64,000 nt of DNA from Callorhinus ursinus. Lineage: Eukaryota; Chordata; Mammalia; Carnivora; Otariidae. Location of the stretch: contig NW_020313005.1 of assembly GCF_003265705.1 (NCBI RefSeq), positions 17,304,109-17,368,108 on the forward strand, written 5' to 3'. Below, piece by piece: positions 35,228 to 47,705 of this stretch. Below the pieces are notes generated by a model. That model saw only the letters and a list, made by a program, of their open reading frames with translations, was not told the DNA's origin and searched no databases. Made by a program: the position numbers and the translations under genes. Position 1 is the stretch's first letter, and every line of letters begins with the position of its first letter.

Positions 35228-35262
35228 ATGTTTGTTTGTTTGTTTGTTTGCTTGCTTATCTA
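35228..35262. repeat. (GTTT)n/(GCTT)n microsatellite
   Basis: About six GTTT units followed by GCTT units directly after the MIR relic. Confidence 0.9.
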
Positions 35263-35980
35263 CTACACCCCACATCACTGGCTTTTTCCAGTCACCAGGA
35301 CTGTGAAATCTACTGAGCTACCCTAGCATGTAAAACCTAGCACATAAAACACAGACACAGAGACCAGAATTAATATGCTCTCTCTCTCTTTCTCTCTCTC
35401 TTTTTTATAACACTATGGAATACATAATATATAAATGCATGCACACAGGGGAAAATTCCCTTAGGACGAGTGCAAATGAATTCCTTCACATCACAGCATT
35501 TAAGCAACCTACTTTCTAAGTGCTTGTCACACTCATTAGAGAACCATGGGTGAGGGGTACAGTGGGATTATTTCCTCAGTGTAATCAGTTTATACTGTGC
35601 TTCTGAAATGGCAGCCTCTAATAGTCGGTAAATAATATTTACTGAGCCCTTCGTACATAGAAACTGTGGAGAGATTCAAAAGAAGTAAGAGATTAGGTCT
35701 CTTCATGCAAAGAACAGACAGTCTGGGAAGAATCATCAAAATATGACCACTTTTATGAGGTGACACTAAAGCCGACCCTGGACTCTAATATTGGGCCTCT
35801 CAGTGTGCCTCGAGAAGCTCTCAGCAATCTTTGGCCATTCACAGGTGCCAAGGCAGTGAGGGCTGTGGCTTAGAGCTTTATTTTGCTAGAGAACCAAGGA
35901 AGAGAGGGAGAGCATCTGGATTCTTGGAGACTTTATTCTTACCAACCAAGGACTATGACATCATGGTTAGGTCAAGAGAA
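35263..35980. other. No firm feature; CT run at 35379-35401
   Basis: The part at 35628-35740 (aataatatttactgagcccttcgtac) weakly resembles a reversed L2/MIR end. The rest is unassigned. Confidence 0.4.
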
Positions 35981-35984
35981 CCTC

Positions 35985-36125
35985 AGATAGAGCTCAGTCA
36001 GGAGACCTGCCTTCAACAACCTGGAACATCACAAAATTTCTGTGTGATTTTGGCCAAGTTGTTCCATAATCGCTTGGCCTCAGTTTCCTCATTCATAGAA
36101 GGAATCAGTGGGTTGATACTCCTCA
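35985..36125 (+). repeat. MIR relic
   Basis: ggaacatcacaaaatttctgtgtgattttggccaagttgttcc and ggcctcagtttcctcattcatag are sense MIR core. Confidence 0.8.
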
Positions 36126-36504
36126 AGAATTTGATGTTGTAAACCCACCTGTAAACCTACTCTTTAGATGGTAGTAGTTGGCCACAGTGTGGTCATCTAA
36201 ACTTGCTCACCTAGGGCATTGCTATCTGGAAGCTATAGCATTTTGGGTTACAGGAAGCATTTTGGAGGTAAATCTTGCAACATCTCTCCAGCCTCCACTA
36301 AAAAAAGTTTTCACCTATCTAGAAGCTGCAAATCAGTCAAGTTTTATCATAATGCAAAAGCTGACAAAAGCACTTCGGTGCTTGAAAATAAACTTGTAAA
36401 AATGGCTTCTGCAAATTCCCTTTGTAAGGGATAAGTGGACATTGAACGTAAACCTCCTTAATCAAGTGGAATCTAATCATGGAAGGACTTTGGAGAGGGT
36501 TAAT
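36126..36504. other. No recognisable feature
   Basis: Unique spacer. Confidence 0.5.
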
Positions 36505-37010
36505 TAAGAAAAATACTTTATTGAGGTGAAATTTATATAATATAAAGCTAACCACTTTAAAGCGAACAATTCAGTGGCATTTTAACACATTCACAATGTT
36601 GAGCAACCATGATCTCTATCTACAGTTGACTCTTAAACAATACAGGTTTGAACTGTGCAGCTGCACTTACATCCTTTTTTTTTCAGCAAATACAGTACAG
36701 TACTGTAAATGTGTGTTCTTGTTCTTATGATTTCCTTAATAATAGTTTTCTCTATTGTAAGAATACAGTATGTAATACACACAACATATAAAATATGTGT
36801 TAATCAGCTGTTTATGTTATTGGTCAGGCTTTTGGTCAACAATAAGCTATAAGTGGTTAAGTTATTGGGGGGAAGTCAAAACTTATACATAGATATTTGA
36901 CTGTGCAGGAGGTTGGTGCCCCAACTCCCCATTGTTCAAGGGTCAACTATAGTTCCAAAACATTTCCATTACTCTAGTATAAAGCCCCTTGCCCCTTAAG
37001 TGGTGTCTTT
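36505..37010 (-). repeat. Old L1 (L1M-like) relic, host of a Tigger-like MITE
   Basis: The left part (tactttattgaggtgaaatttatataatataaagctaaccactttaaagcg to gagcaaccatgatctctatc) and the right part (gttccaaaacatttccattactc) are consecutive pieces of a reverse-oriented old L1 3' region, separated by the MITE. Confidence 0.8.
36623..36949. mobile_element. Tigger-like (pogo group) MITE at a TA target
   Basis: Left terminus cagttgactcttaaacaatac, right terminus gttcaagggtcaacta, which are inverted repeats of each other with a few changes. The interior aatacagtacagtactgtaaatgtg and gaatacagtatgtaatacac is typical of this MITE type. TA dinucleotides flank it at 36621-36622 and 36950-36951. It is non-autonomous and carries no transposase. 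Confidence 0.85.
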
Positions 37011-37085
37011 CAAGGAAAAGCTCAATTATAAAAGAGCCAAAAACTAACCCAGAGTCAGTGGGAGATGGGAATGGCACCACCCCAA

Positions 37086-37101
37086 CACACACACACACAC
37101 G
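37086..37101. repeat. Short (CA)n run
   Basis: Eight CA units. Confidence 0.9.
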
Positions 37102-37347
37102 TACTCCCTTCCTTCTCATTTACAGCTATGAATTCAACACAGATTCTTTAAGCATCGTGGCATAGTGTTGTCTCACAGCATAATCGAGTGCTAACAAGTA
37201 CACATTGTGAGGTCAAACTCCACAGTTTCAAATCCTAAATTTGCAGCTGATGGTCTGCATAAGCCCCATCTCTAGCCTGGGGGTAAAAATTCTGTATCTC
37301 AGAGGGGTATGGTGCCTTAAAGTAATAATGCATGTAGTCATTTATTT

Positions 37348-37548
37348 ATTTATTTATTTATTTTAAAGATTTTATTTATTTATTTGAGAGAGAGAGAATG
37401 AGAGATAGCACGAGAGAGAAGAGGGTCAGAGGGAGAAGCAGACCCCCTGCCGAGCAGGGAGCCCGATGCGGGACTCGATCCCGGGACTCCAGGATCATGA
37501 CCTGAGCCAAAGGCAGTCGCTTAACCAACTGAGCCACCCAGGCGCCCT
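37348..37548 (-). mobile_element. Can-SINE
   Basis: Tail-first (ATTT)n and aaagattttatttatttatttgag, head-last gagccacccaggcgccc. Target-site duplication tgtagtcatttattt at about 37333-37347 and 37549-37563; the duplicate merges with the ATTT tail, so its inner limit is uncertain. Confidence 0.97.
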
Positions 37549-37563
37549 GTAGTCATTTATTTT

Positions 37564-39080
37564 AGTAAATAAAAAAAAGTAGTCATGCCCAACAAAAAAA
37601 GGGCTATTTGCCACTGAGGAAAAAAGACAGGCACTTCCTGTATTAGTGAAAAGCAGCAAATGGATATAGCATAGAACAAAGTTCAAGGGGTGATCTCGCT
37701 TATTAATGTGTTATGGGACCTCTGTCTCCACTTACTGAGCTCAGTGTATATATGAAGGCATTTCTAGTATCTGAGGCCACGATTGATGACATTTACGTTT
37801 TGCCAGTTTCCAGTTTTAGCGTTAGCCAGTTTGTTTAAATTTGCTCAGCCTGAGTCAAATTATTAGCCCTATGATGAAATGAGAACCCCAACAAAAGGTC
37901 TCCTACCACTCCTACTTGGACAACTTCCTGCCAGAACTCATCCAGATCAAAAGTTTCTGCTCCATGGACTGTGGTTTCCCCTCCTCACATGCCCTCATTA
38001 TTTCTCCCTAATTATATCCTTAAGCACACTAGGCTATTAAACAGACAAAAGCAGCTCAGAAGTAATCTGTACATCAATCAGATATAGGATAGGCATGTAG
38101 TTCTGGTTTTTCCCATCAATTCCAGTTCTATTTTTCAAATCTGACCAGAACTTGCCTTTAGTTACTCTGAACTCCTAGGAAGGACATTTTGTCAATTTGG
38201 GCTGCAGATTCCCTCTTAGTCACAAAAATGTCAAGAGCCACTTTCTTGTAGCCACCTGAACTCCAACAAAATCATTCTTTGGCTTTACCTCTGATTTTTT
38301 TTTTTTTTACCTCAGCCTTTCTTTTTTTCTGAGACCCCTAGTTTCTAAGTAGTGCTTCATAGAAGATCTCTGTGCCCTCACTTTCTTAATTAATCCACCA
38401 TTTCTCTAAAAGCACTGAGTAATTACAGGCCTTGCCCTGAAAACATCAATTTCTAGTGCTTCACTTCTTTAATTCTGAGGGACCTGTGTTGCCAGGTCCT
38501 CATTTTGGAGTGTTACTCATCTATTCTCAAGCAAGAGCCCATATTATAACCCAAATACATTCTTTTCTGACTCTCCAGCCAGTGCTTTCCGTTCATGCAT
38601 GACTAGGGGAAAGGAAATGTACTAGGAACTCCTTCAAGAATTCTCTTTAACACTGCAAGCCTTCAGTTTGGTCTAATCCAAGTGCAAACATTCTGTAACT
38701 CCATTTCTGTCAAAGAATTGCTGGGGATGTGGCTATGTGGGCACCAGAGTAGTAGCTCTACAGCCCAGTAATTTCAATTGGAAAGGGAAATGTGCTGCAA
38801 AATGAATCCTAATTTGTTTCAAATTTTAGCATCAGTACACGTATTTGGCTGCCCATGGCCTTATGCCCCCCTGCTGTCGTTGGCCATTGCGTTGCATGTG
38901 GTGTTTAGTAGTTATGTCTCTTTCTAAGCGAGCTCCTGATTCAGAATTTAAATTCACAGAACTGATTAAGAAAGGCATGAATTCATTTTACAGTGAAGCC
39001 TTGAATAATTTTCACCAGGGATTAAGAGCACAAGCTATGTGATGGCTTCCATTAGCCCAGTGAGGTAATGAATCCTTGCT
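37564..39080. other. No recognisable feature
   Basis: About 1.5 kb of unique-looking sequence. I see no repeat head, no coding motif. Confidence 0.5.
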
Positions 39081-39084
39081 ACTG

Positions 39085-39850
39085 GCAATCAACAAGCATT
39101 TCTTGAGTCCTGTTTTTCCAGGCACCGTCCCAATCCCTGAAGAGACCCAGCCAAACAGGACACAGCTCTTGCCACCAAGGAATTCCTATCTAGTGGGGAT
39201 AACAGGGCATCTTGTCCTGGAACCCAGAGCTCACGCGAGAATAGAGCAGTTGATGAGTCAGTAGAGGGAGGCAGGGGCTAGAGAGACAAAAGTCCCATTG
39301 TCCTAAAGAGTCTAGAAAGGAGAGAAGGAGCCAGTGAAGGATTTTAAGAAGCAGAGCCAAATGGTCAGATTTGCATTTTAGAAATACTGCTTTCTCAACA
39401 ATATGGAGGATGAAATAGAAGAACCTCGAGGCAGGCAGGCAAACCATTTAGGAGGTGGTTGGGGTAGTTCAGACCAGAGATGATAAGAGCCCCAGTTTAG
39501 ATCATAGTAGTGGAACGAAGAGGAATGGAGAAATATAAATCATTTCAGACAGTGAATATTGCCAGATGTGGTCACCTATTGACTGTTGCAGTTGAGAAGT
39601 AAGGAGGGGACTAAATTGACTTTCAGGTTTCAGGGATACAAATGAATGATTAGGTATTGAGGTAGGTAGAAAGAAATATTAGGTTTTGATTTGGGGTAAG
39701 TACGAAGCATTTTATATAACTAAGAGACATCACTTCATAGGCAAATGGAAAAAAGATGACCAAGTTCTGAAAGGTGTCTGGGTGGAGTCAGTTACGGATC
39801 CCAAATCCATAGAGATTTGCGTTATGGAAATGGTGATGAGTTAGGCCTGT
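39085..39850 (-). repeat. L2 relic, long
   Basis: The 3' end in reverse (caacaagcatttcttgagtcctg, aggcaccgtcccaatccctg, tctagtggggataac) is followed by ORF2-side text (gagccagtgaaggattttaagaagcag, agatttgcattttagaaatactgc, gtagttcagaccagagatgataag). Order and orientation match the L2 at 4.0-4.9 kb. Confidence 0.82.
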
Positions 39851-41140
39851 GTGGGACAGAAGCTCATGGAATAATAATATATTGGTATTATTAAATAATT
39901 GGTATTATTAGCATTTCCCATAAATATGCACATATAAAAATCAGCTGATTGAAACCTACATTTCAAACATGTATATTTGTGAGAAATGACACTAGCTTTA
40001 CATAAATTTGCTTCAGAACTAGCCTATGGCTAATGTGAAGTGAGGGATACTTGTAAAATGGCTTTCTTCCCTGAAGCTTCAAAGCCTCTTTAAATGGCTC
40101 CAATCAAGTGCTATAGTCTGGGTTTAAACCAGAAGACAGACGCTGCTTTCTATGGGTTTTAGCACAAACTTCAGATGTGCAGCCAAGGACAAGAGTGACT
40201 CTAGGAGGAGCAGGACATTTATCCCTCCAGGTGTTCATATATTGTTGTTTCTTTCCATCTTATCCTCTGGAAATAATCTCCTCTCCCTTTACGAGTTGAC
40301 CCATGGGGTGAAGTTTCCCTCATGTGTTAATATAATCTCTGAAGGAGTCAAATTCCCTTTCTTTCAGCTTTTATTAATTTGTTTCTCATAATTCTAGTGA
40401 TGGGTTTAGATAGGGGAAAAAATAGAAGCGAAAAAAGAAAAAGAAATAATAATAAAAAGCAGAATGCCCCCCAGTGGCAAGCTGGTGGCATCCAGAGGTT
40501 GCAGATAATGGATTAGCTTTTACCTATTTCCATAGCAACAGCTTAGCTGCTCTTAAACACTTCTTTAAAAGCTTCTGATAAATGTATCCTGTGACCCTGA
40601 AAACTTTTCCATCTCCCTCCTGACTTCTTTCATCCTCAACCCCTCCTTTTCCCTTTGCCCCACAAAAACATCAATTATTACCCATAACCTTGTAGTACTT
40701 GTCTTGGTTTTCTGCAGACCTGCCTCCTTTAACGGCCTACGACGGATTTGGCAGTGGGAGATGAGAAGGCTTCTCTCGCCCTCCCTTCCTCTCCCCTCTT
40801 GCTTCTTTCCCCCACCTTCACTTCTTTCTCTTTCCCCTTATCTTTTTGTTCTCATCTCTCTCTCTTCCACCTCCCAAACTAAATATAAACGGAAGTCTTC
40901 ATTTATATAAATCACTGGTTGCAACTGAATTGGTGATTCTCAAACAGAAGTATGAATTGAGTGCTTGCTTGGATGCACCATGAGCTGGGGTCTGTGATGG
41001 GGGACTGGGGTGTGTGGATGGGGTAATATCAAGAGTCTAGAAGATTGTCCTTGCCTGAACCACTCATACAGAGGTTCCGGTTGAAGTGACAGGCCACTCA
41101 ACAATTAGACAATAATCGAGCAGGATCATGGGGACAAATT
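39851..41140. other. No firm feature
   Basis: Unique sequence with a short ATT-rich direct repeat at about 39883-39910 (attggtattatta twice) and CT-rich DNA at 40780-40870. Confidence 0.45.
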
Positions 41141-41144
41141 GACT

Positions 41145-41375
41145 AGGAATCTGAAGACAAGACTTTAGGTTCTGGCTACACCACTACTGTGTGACCTAGA
41201 ACACACTACTGTGTGACCTAGAACACACTACTGTGTGACTTAGAACATCGCTTATGGTTAGCTTTTTACTCATCATTAGCTGTATTCACCTTCCTTCATC
41301 TGTAAAAGGAAGAGTATACACTCCAAAAAGGTGTCATGAGGATTGAACTGGATGATTCCTATAAACATCTTTGTA
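41145..41375 (+). repeat. MIR relic with internal triplication
   Basis: ggttctggctacaccactactgtgtgacctag is the sense MIR core; downstream ccttcatctgtaaaaggaag and tgtcatgaggattgaactgg complete it. The core carries three tandem copies of a 22-bp unit at 41182-41247. Confidence 0.85.
41182..41247. repeat. 22-bp unit, three tandem copies
   Basis: Units at 41182-41203, 41204-41225 and 41226-41247. The first two are identical; the third has one C-to-T change (gacttag for gacctag). Confidence 0.97.
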
Positions 41376-41399
41376 TCTCACAGAGGTCAATTTTAGGTA

Positions 41400-41815
41400 G
41401 GCCTCTCCTCACAGAAACTCCTTTATCTACTGGTGTGCCCAGCACACAGTAGGACTAAATAATACTGGTCTGTATGTGTTTTCCCTTTGTTTCATTTGTT
41501 CTACCCAAGAGAAGGCACAGCAACCACCAAAAAAATCAGAAGAGCAATGAGTGGAGATTTTAAACAATAAATTAATGCTAGTTATCTATAAATATATCCA
41601 AAAAGCCACAGTGTCACCTCTTCTCTGAAGCCTTTCTTGACTCCACACGTACATATCACACCTGTGTATCATACCATGTGTGCTTTTCCCATTATCCTCT
41701 TACAAATACTGTAATGTGGGAATTGAACCTTATCTACAACATTTCTTAACTTGGTGCCTGGCATAGTGCTAGGATATAGGATGGCCCTCAGTTAGTGTTT
41801 GTTAAATGTAGACAC
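41400..41815 (+). repeat. L2 3'-end relics
   Basis: tgtgcccagcacacagtagg at about 41435 and a second run at 41610-41810 (gtgtcacctcttctctgaagcctttcttgactcc to tggtgcctggcatagtgctagg) are both sense L2 ends. They may be two copies or one disrupted copy. Confidence 0.65.
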
Positions 41816-44245
41816 AAGTTAAGGAGAGCCATGAATCAGGCACGGGTAACCAAAAAAAGGTTTTCTGGAAGTGTTGAATTTTGAATTGGATTTTTGATAA
41901 AGGGTGTGGATTGAAATAGGCTTTGGAGGCCCTTCCCCTAACTGCTCAGCCTGCCAAAATACGTAATGGGCATCCCCCTTCCTCAGAGCAGGGGGCATGG
42001 CAGCCAGAGAAAACATCCTGTTCTTTAGAAAGAACTTTAGAAATAGTGAGTCTTTTCTCTTTATCTGCAGGGTTAATAAGGAAGAAAGAAGATCAAGAGC
42101 CCCCAAATCCTGATTTTGTTCAGCTTAGTTTATATAGATACCTGTTTAGCTTATTTCTGTGGGATACAATACTTCTATCTCTCCTTGACTGAGGGAAAGA
42201 CGTTGGAATCACTCACTATCAACTGTGGCCTCTTGTGCAGAATGTAAATGGGTTTTTGGCTCCCGTGGATCTAATCTGGCACTTCCCCTGAATATTATAT
42301 TTAATAAAAACAGCTGTGAAGATATTAAAAATGGTAAAAATAGTGTTATTTGTTCAATATTATTTAGTCTCCATTATTTTCACAGATACTCTGTCAATGG
42401 GGGTAGGATTAGGATTTTTTTTTTTTAAATATTCCTTTCCATAAAGTCAATTTCACACAAAAAATAAGGAACTCAGCCTCAGCCTGGGAAATACTGAGGC
42501 CTAAGTCTGCACATATTTTGTGGGAAGGAGTCAGAAGTCTCCTCATGGGATTTCAAGTGGGTAAAATTCCAGGTTGAGGGTAGGTTAGAGGAAAAATAAA
42601 GTCCAATATCCTGAGGAGAGTCTGGGCCTGATGCAAATCATGCTTCTTCTTTCCTGCAATACTTTGTGTAGGTAAAGACAATGTCCCCCAGACTGTACTC
42701 CACGTCTCCTTCCCTTTTTAATTTTTCTTTATTTTTTATTTTTAGTGGAAACTATAATCAAAGAGAAACTGGTACTTAGTAATATAAGGACATGGAAAGA
42801 GACTTCACCATCCTCCTTTTTCCCAGGCAAACTCTTCAGCTAAGGCTCAGCATATGTGGAACTTCTAGTGAATTATGGAGCTCGAGGTGAACTTGGGCCT
42901 GGAAGAGTGGAGTGAGGGCACTGCTGGCCGAGACCCTCAGACCACTGAAGGCTGGACCTGGCAGTGCTGAGTGAGGGACCCCGCTTGTCCTCAGCACCCT
43001 GTGACAAGCTCCTGCTCTTCTCCTTTATGAGTGTGCCCATGGTTCTCAGGAGTGAGTTGGCTTCTGACTCCTTTGTTAACAACTTGCCGGAAACAGTTCT
43101 TTGGCTTCTACCTTGGGACTCATGCTATACCGGAGAGACTTTGGTTTGACTCCATGTTGAAGAGTAAATACTAGGCTCAAGCCAGGGTCTGCTGCCTTTG
43201 GGGTGAAGCAGGAACCAGCAGAAGATTCTGTAGCTTTAGCCTAGAGTTTTTGCTCAAATTAAAGCCAGATAAACTTTGTAAACACAGTTTGATGACTGTG
43301 GAAGCAGTTGGACATGGAAAGAAGGAGAACAGGATTTGGCTGATATTTGTCAGCAGAGCTGGGAGGGGGCACTTTCATCCTCAAGTTTAAAAAACATAAA
43401 TTTCAGGTCTCAGCATGTTCTCTTTCGCTCTAACATCTGCAGCCCCCAGGAAGCTACAGCAGGGCAGAACATCCCCACAAAGGTCACTTGTAGGCTCACT
43501 TTCCACAGGCAAGTTCTTCATAGCCCTGGGCACTGAGCAAAGATGGCATGGAGAAAAATGGCGGGAGAGGATAGAAGGAGGCAGCGGATGGTCGTTTCCA
43601 AATTAATATCTTTTCTCCTCTCGTTCTGCATTCAAAACCAAACACAGTGGATCCAATTCTGCTTCAGGCACTTTCATCTGTGAAGTCAGATCGACAGAGA
43701 GGCTGGAAAGGAGAGAATATGGGGGAATCCAGGGAAAATGTACAGGAATGCATTATTCATTCCACAGAATCAGATAATGAGATGTTCCAAATGAGTGAAT
43801 CTTCTAGATAACTGCATCTTCCTTTCTCAATATTAAAACTTCCTTTACATTTTAGACTATATTTATGTATTTTGTTAAAAGTGTGCTATAAGCATCTCTG
43901 CCTTGAAATAGAATACCTTATTCTAATTTAACCATATCTTACTTATCATCATAGTTTAAACAGAAATTAATTATATTTCTCTGCCTTGCAGAGGTGCCAC
44001 CCAGGCATGCCCTTCTGTGGCCCCACGTTTTTTTTTTTATCTCTTTTTACTGGCGAATCTGCTGCGTTCTTCCCTGTGGGATGGCACTTGTCAGTGCATC
44101 AGTTTATAGCACTCTGTCCCCTTCTTCTAATCTTTTGTCCACAGTGACTTAGGAATAAATGGATGTCCCCAGGGAAAGACAAATAACCAAGCCTATTAAA
44201 TCAGCAACTTTATTTTCTGTATGATTCTACATCTGCTATTCAGCT
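41816..44245. other. No recognisable feature, about 2.4 kb
   Basis: Unique sequence. Overlapping frames of 60-95 codons on both strands have no motif. A T-run lies near 42417-42425. Confidence 0.5.
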
Positions 44246-44247
44246 CA

Positions 44248-44625
44248 GATCAACAATTATTCTATGTCTGTTAAGTGAGGATGCTGTGTTTGGTACTGGG
44301 GATTATAAAAAGTGCCCTTGAGTGGTTACCATCCATTAGAGGAGGCAAGCGGATGCCTCCCGTTTTCCAGGGATATCAAATAGGTAAGGACCTTAAGTCG
44401 AATTCATTGTGTGAAGTGCATCAGTAGAAGAAAGCACAGGGTAGAGAAATAGAATAGAGTGTTTAATTCATTTTGGTTGAGAGGGTCCAGGAAGGTATTA
44501 GAAAGGAAGTGATACCTTAAAAAAAGGTTTTATTGGATGAGTAGAAGTTCTGTATGTGGAAAAAAATAGAGAAATATGTTCTAGACAATGGGAACAAGAG
44601 CCATGTTCATAAATTTGAGAACGCA
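44248..44625 (-). repeat. L2 relic
   Basis: tgctgtgtttggtactggggattataaaaagtgccc is the reversed 3' end; the later gtgataccttaaaaaaagg and ttctagacaatgggaacaag follow reversed L2 order. Confidence 0.65.
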
Positions 44626-44945
44626 AAAGTCTATCTCTGAATCTCTCAGAGAATTAATAACATGGTTTGAAAAATAGCACTGTTTATTCTATTCACGGTG
44701 CTTTTTTCTTAACTCTGTTTTCTGAAAAAAACAATACATCAAGTGAGTGAAGTTGCTATTTAGTACCAACTTACAGATAAATATGGGGTATATTGGAGAA
44801 CAAGAGAGGGATCTAGTCCATAAAGGAGGGACATGTCCATTTCCTCCTAAACTGGCAAAATCTCTCATATGAATGGGGAATGGTCTCATGTAGTATGTTA
44901 CCAACCAATTTTAACAAGGGTGTATTGTGGGTTTCCCGTCTGGGG
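44626..44945. other. No recognisable feature
   Basis: Unique spacer. Confidence 0.5.
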
Positions 44946-44949
44946 ATCC

Positions 44950-45115
44950 CAAAATGCAGTCCCCAGAATGGCAACATCTGCATCACCTGGCACCTGCTAG
45001 AAATAGAAATTTTCTGTCCCCACCAGACACCTGCTGAATTAGACATTGGGGAAGTGACCCTGCCATCTATGTTTTCCCCAAGCCTTCCAGGTGACTCGGA
45101 TGTACCACCGTTCAG
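44950..45115. repeat. MER5-like (hAT) MITE relic
   Basis: gcagtccccagaatggcaacatctgcatcacctggc...gaaattttctgtccccaccagacacctgctgaatt, then ccaggtgactcggatgtacc, has the layout of a MER5-type MITE. Both ends are worn and no target duplication is clear. Confidence 0.65.
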
Positions 45116-46374
45116 AGAATACAGAGAAGCGGGACCAGATCATAAGGGAAACCCCAAAAATCAAGACCTGAATTAGGAAAGTACTGACAAAGCCCCCACA
45201 TTCCCCCGCATCCTCTTTCGTGATTGCAGAGCACACGGATTGGCAGACCAGCCGCAGCTTCTTAGGCAGGGCCCGCAGTCCTCTTGGTTTTGAAGGTCCA
45301 GAAGCTTTATTTTATGGTACATAAGAAAGAGCCTCTCAGGAAGGCTCACAGGATCTTCCAAAAACAGGGAAACTTAAATGCCACTTCATCGATTTGCAAA
45401 TGAGCCAAACCCGCTGAACAGGCTAGCCCCAAGAAATCTCTCTATTAGTCCATTTCCTTCCCAGAAGAAGGCTAAATGGGAAACTGAAATTAAATTAGAA
45501 GGCGGCAGAATCAGGCAGAGGGGACACAATTGTTCTGTTCAAATATCTTATGGCATCTGGTCATTCTGCATGATCCACCTGATTCATAGAAATTATTTCT
45601 GACACAGAAACCACATAGGTGGATTCTACCAGTCAGGGCTCTCCCTTCCCTTGGGCAGCAGTGGATGAAAACTGCCACTGTCCTCTCACTTCTTTTCTGT
45701 GCTTCCCAATTTAGAGATGCTAATATCATAGATTATGTTGGGTTCAGGTCTCAGGCAGCCACAGGAGCTCTAGTGTGTATGTAAGCTGAGTTTGTAGTCA
45801 TATCATCGGACCCACTGCATATGGCATTCATTAGTCAAGTTCACAAGGAAGGAGAAGTGACTGTCCCTCTGTATGTAATCTACATGTATTTAATACATCT
45901 GTATTCCAATTACACTAGCCATTATATGATGATAGAGGGCTGAAGAAGGAGAGAGAAAATGAAAGATAAAGAGAAAATTGATGTGGCTGGAGATGTATTC
46001 TTGGAAAACAGATAAGAGATAAAATCTCGCTTAAGAACTTCAGCTTTTAATTTAATGGGATTCAAGTCTTAAAGTGATGTACTTCATTCTTGATACCTCT
46101 TGATTTTTTAATATTTTAAGAGAATTGGATAGAGAAAAGTCTCTTTCTTGCCTAGCTCCACTGTGTTGCCATTGTGTAAATGTTGTTACTTGATACAGTG
46201 TTATTAATACTACTTTGTTGCCTTCTCCAGCTTTTACGTGCTGCTTAATTCAGGGGAAATACGAACAGATGAATGGAAATGCCTTGGGGGGAGGGGGCCA
46301 GTGAAAGCACTGCCTTAATCATGCTCTGCCAGAGCCATTCTCCCATAATTTCCACTCTTCTTTATTTTTGAGGC

Positions 46375-46375
<1 letters not shown>
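45116..46375. other. No recognisable feature
   Basis: Unique sequence without coding motif. Confidence 0.5.

Positions 46376-46376
<1 letters not shown>

Positions 46377-46419
<43 letters not shown>
46377..46419. repeat. (GT)n microsatellite
   Basis: About 21 uninterrupted GT units, the longest dinucleotide run in the window together with 27670. Confidence 0.98.
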
Positions 46420-47700
46420 GAAGGGAGCAGGAATCCTGTACCTGATTCTAAGCAGGGACGAATTCTTGAAAATATCCACTTTTATTTTTCCCTACTACCT
46501 TTTAAGCCTACCCTCTTCCTCTTCCAATCTTTTATTCCACTTATTTCATGGACCCTTGTCCCCCTTTGAAATCCCCTATAGCCCACTCTGGCCAGCTTGG
46601 CAGGTTAGTAAGCCCTGGTCAAAGTTAGAGGCAGAATGCAGGATAAATGTTCAGAGTCCACTGTGCACACATGCAGTCTATTTATAAGCCCGAGTCTCTG
46701 CTCTGAATCCCCGAAATGCTCTGTATTTCTGCTTCTGGCACTTTCAGCAGTAATGTCTCCAACTGTAATGAGTTTTTATCACTTTGAGAAGTACCACAGC
46801 AGGTTCCAGGTCTAAGCTCTCATTTCTACACCCGTAGGAGAAACGAAATCCATTGGAAATTAATCATCCATCGTTTGAGGGCTACTTTGGGTCCCCTCCT
46901 CCTTCCATCAATACATATTGCTCAATACCATCTCCAGTGAGAGACGGTCCTCCATACTCAGTGGATAAACATGGAGCTGCCTTAGGACTGATAGCACTGC
47001 CAGAAAACTTTCTTCAGGGGCTTTTAACTTCTCCACCTCAAATAAGTCAGGAGATATCTAATTTAAGGATTAAAATAAGCACCTGCCAAAAAAGTGGATG
47101 GTGTGTTATTATACTGACCTTTTTCCTAAGATAATAAATCTGATGAAGGCCTTGTCATTACACTTGAAGGAGATTTTTATATTCTCTCGAAGTAACAGGC
47201 TGTGGTCCTCTCTATTGGATTGGAGACCTAGCTGATCACTTTGCCAGGTTCCCTGCCTCAGCTGTTTCTAAGAATCTCTGTTCATAGCCCTCCCCTCTGC
47301 CTATCATCTTAACATTCCTAAAGCCAAGGCATAGGATTGCTCCAGTCCCTTTGCATAAGATGCTTACTGACGACTTACTGTTTGACTCATCACACCCACT
47401 TTGCCTTGTCTGATAGACAGATGAATAATTAGGGACACAATAAATGCTTATGTGTCAAAATCAATTTTGCCACTAGCACCCCATCAATTTCTGCCCTTAG
47501 TTATGGCATCGCCCCTAGATAAATTATAATATTTCTTCTCTTTTATTTTCCAAAGAGGAAAAAAAAATTTTATCAATTTTAGCTCAAATAAAATGAGGGC
47601 CCTGCTGCCTCACTTAAGTACGTGCCAGTTGTGATTTCTAACCCCCCATCTTACTATGTCTCATAAGCACCTGACATTTACTCTGGTGATGTACATATAT
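46420..47700. other. No recognisable feature
   Basis: Unique sequence. The frames at 46379-46687 begin inside the GT run (CVCVCV) and are artefacts. Confidence 0.5.
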
Positions 47701-47705
47701 TTAAA

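Noticed and set aside
46379..46687. Cysteine-valine-rich protein
   Set aside because: CVCVCV comes from the (GT)n microsatellite.
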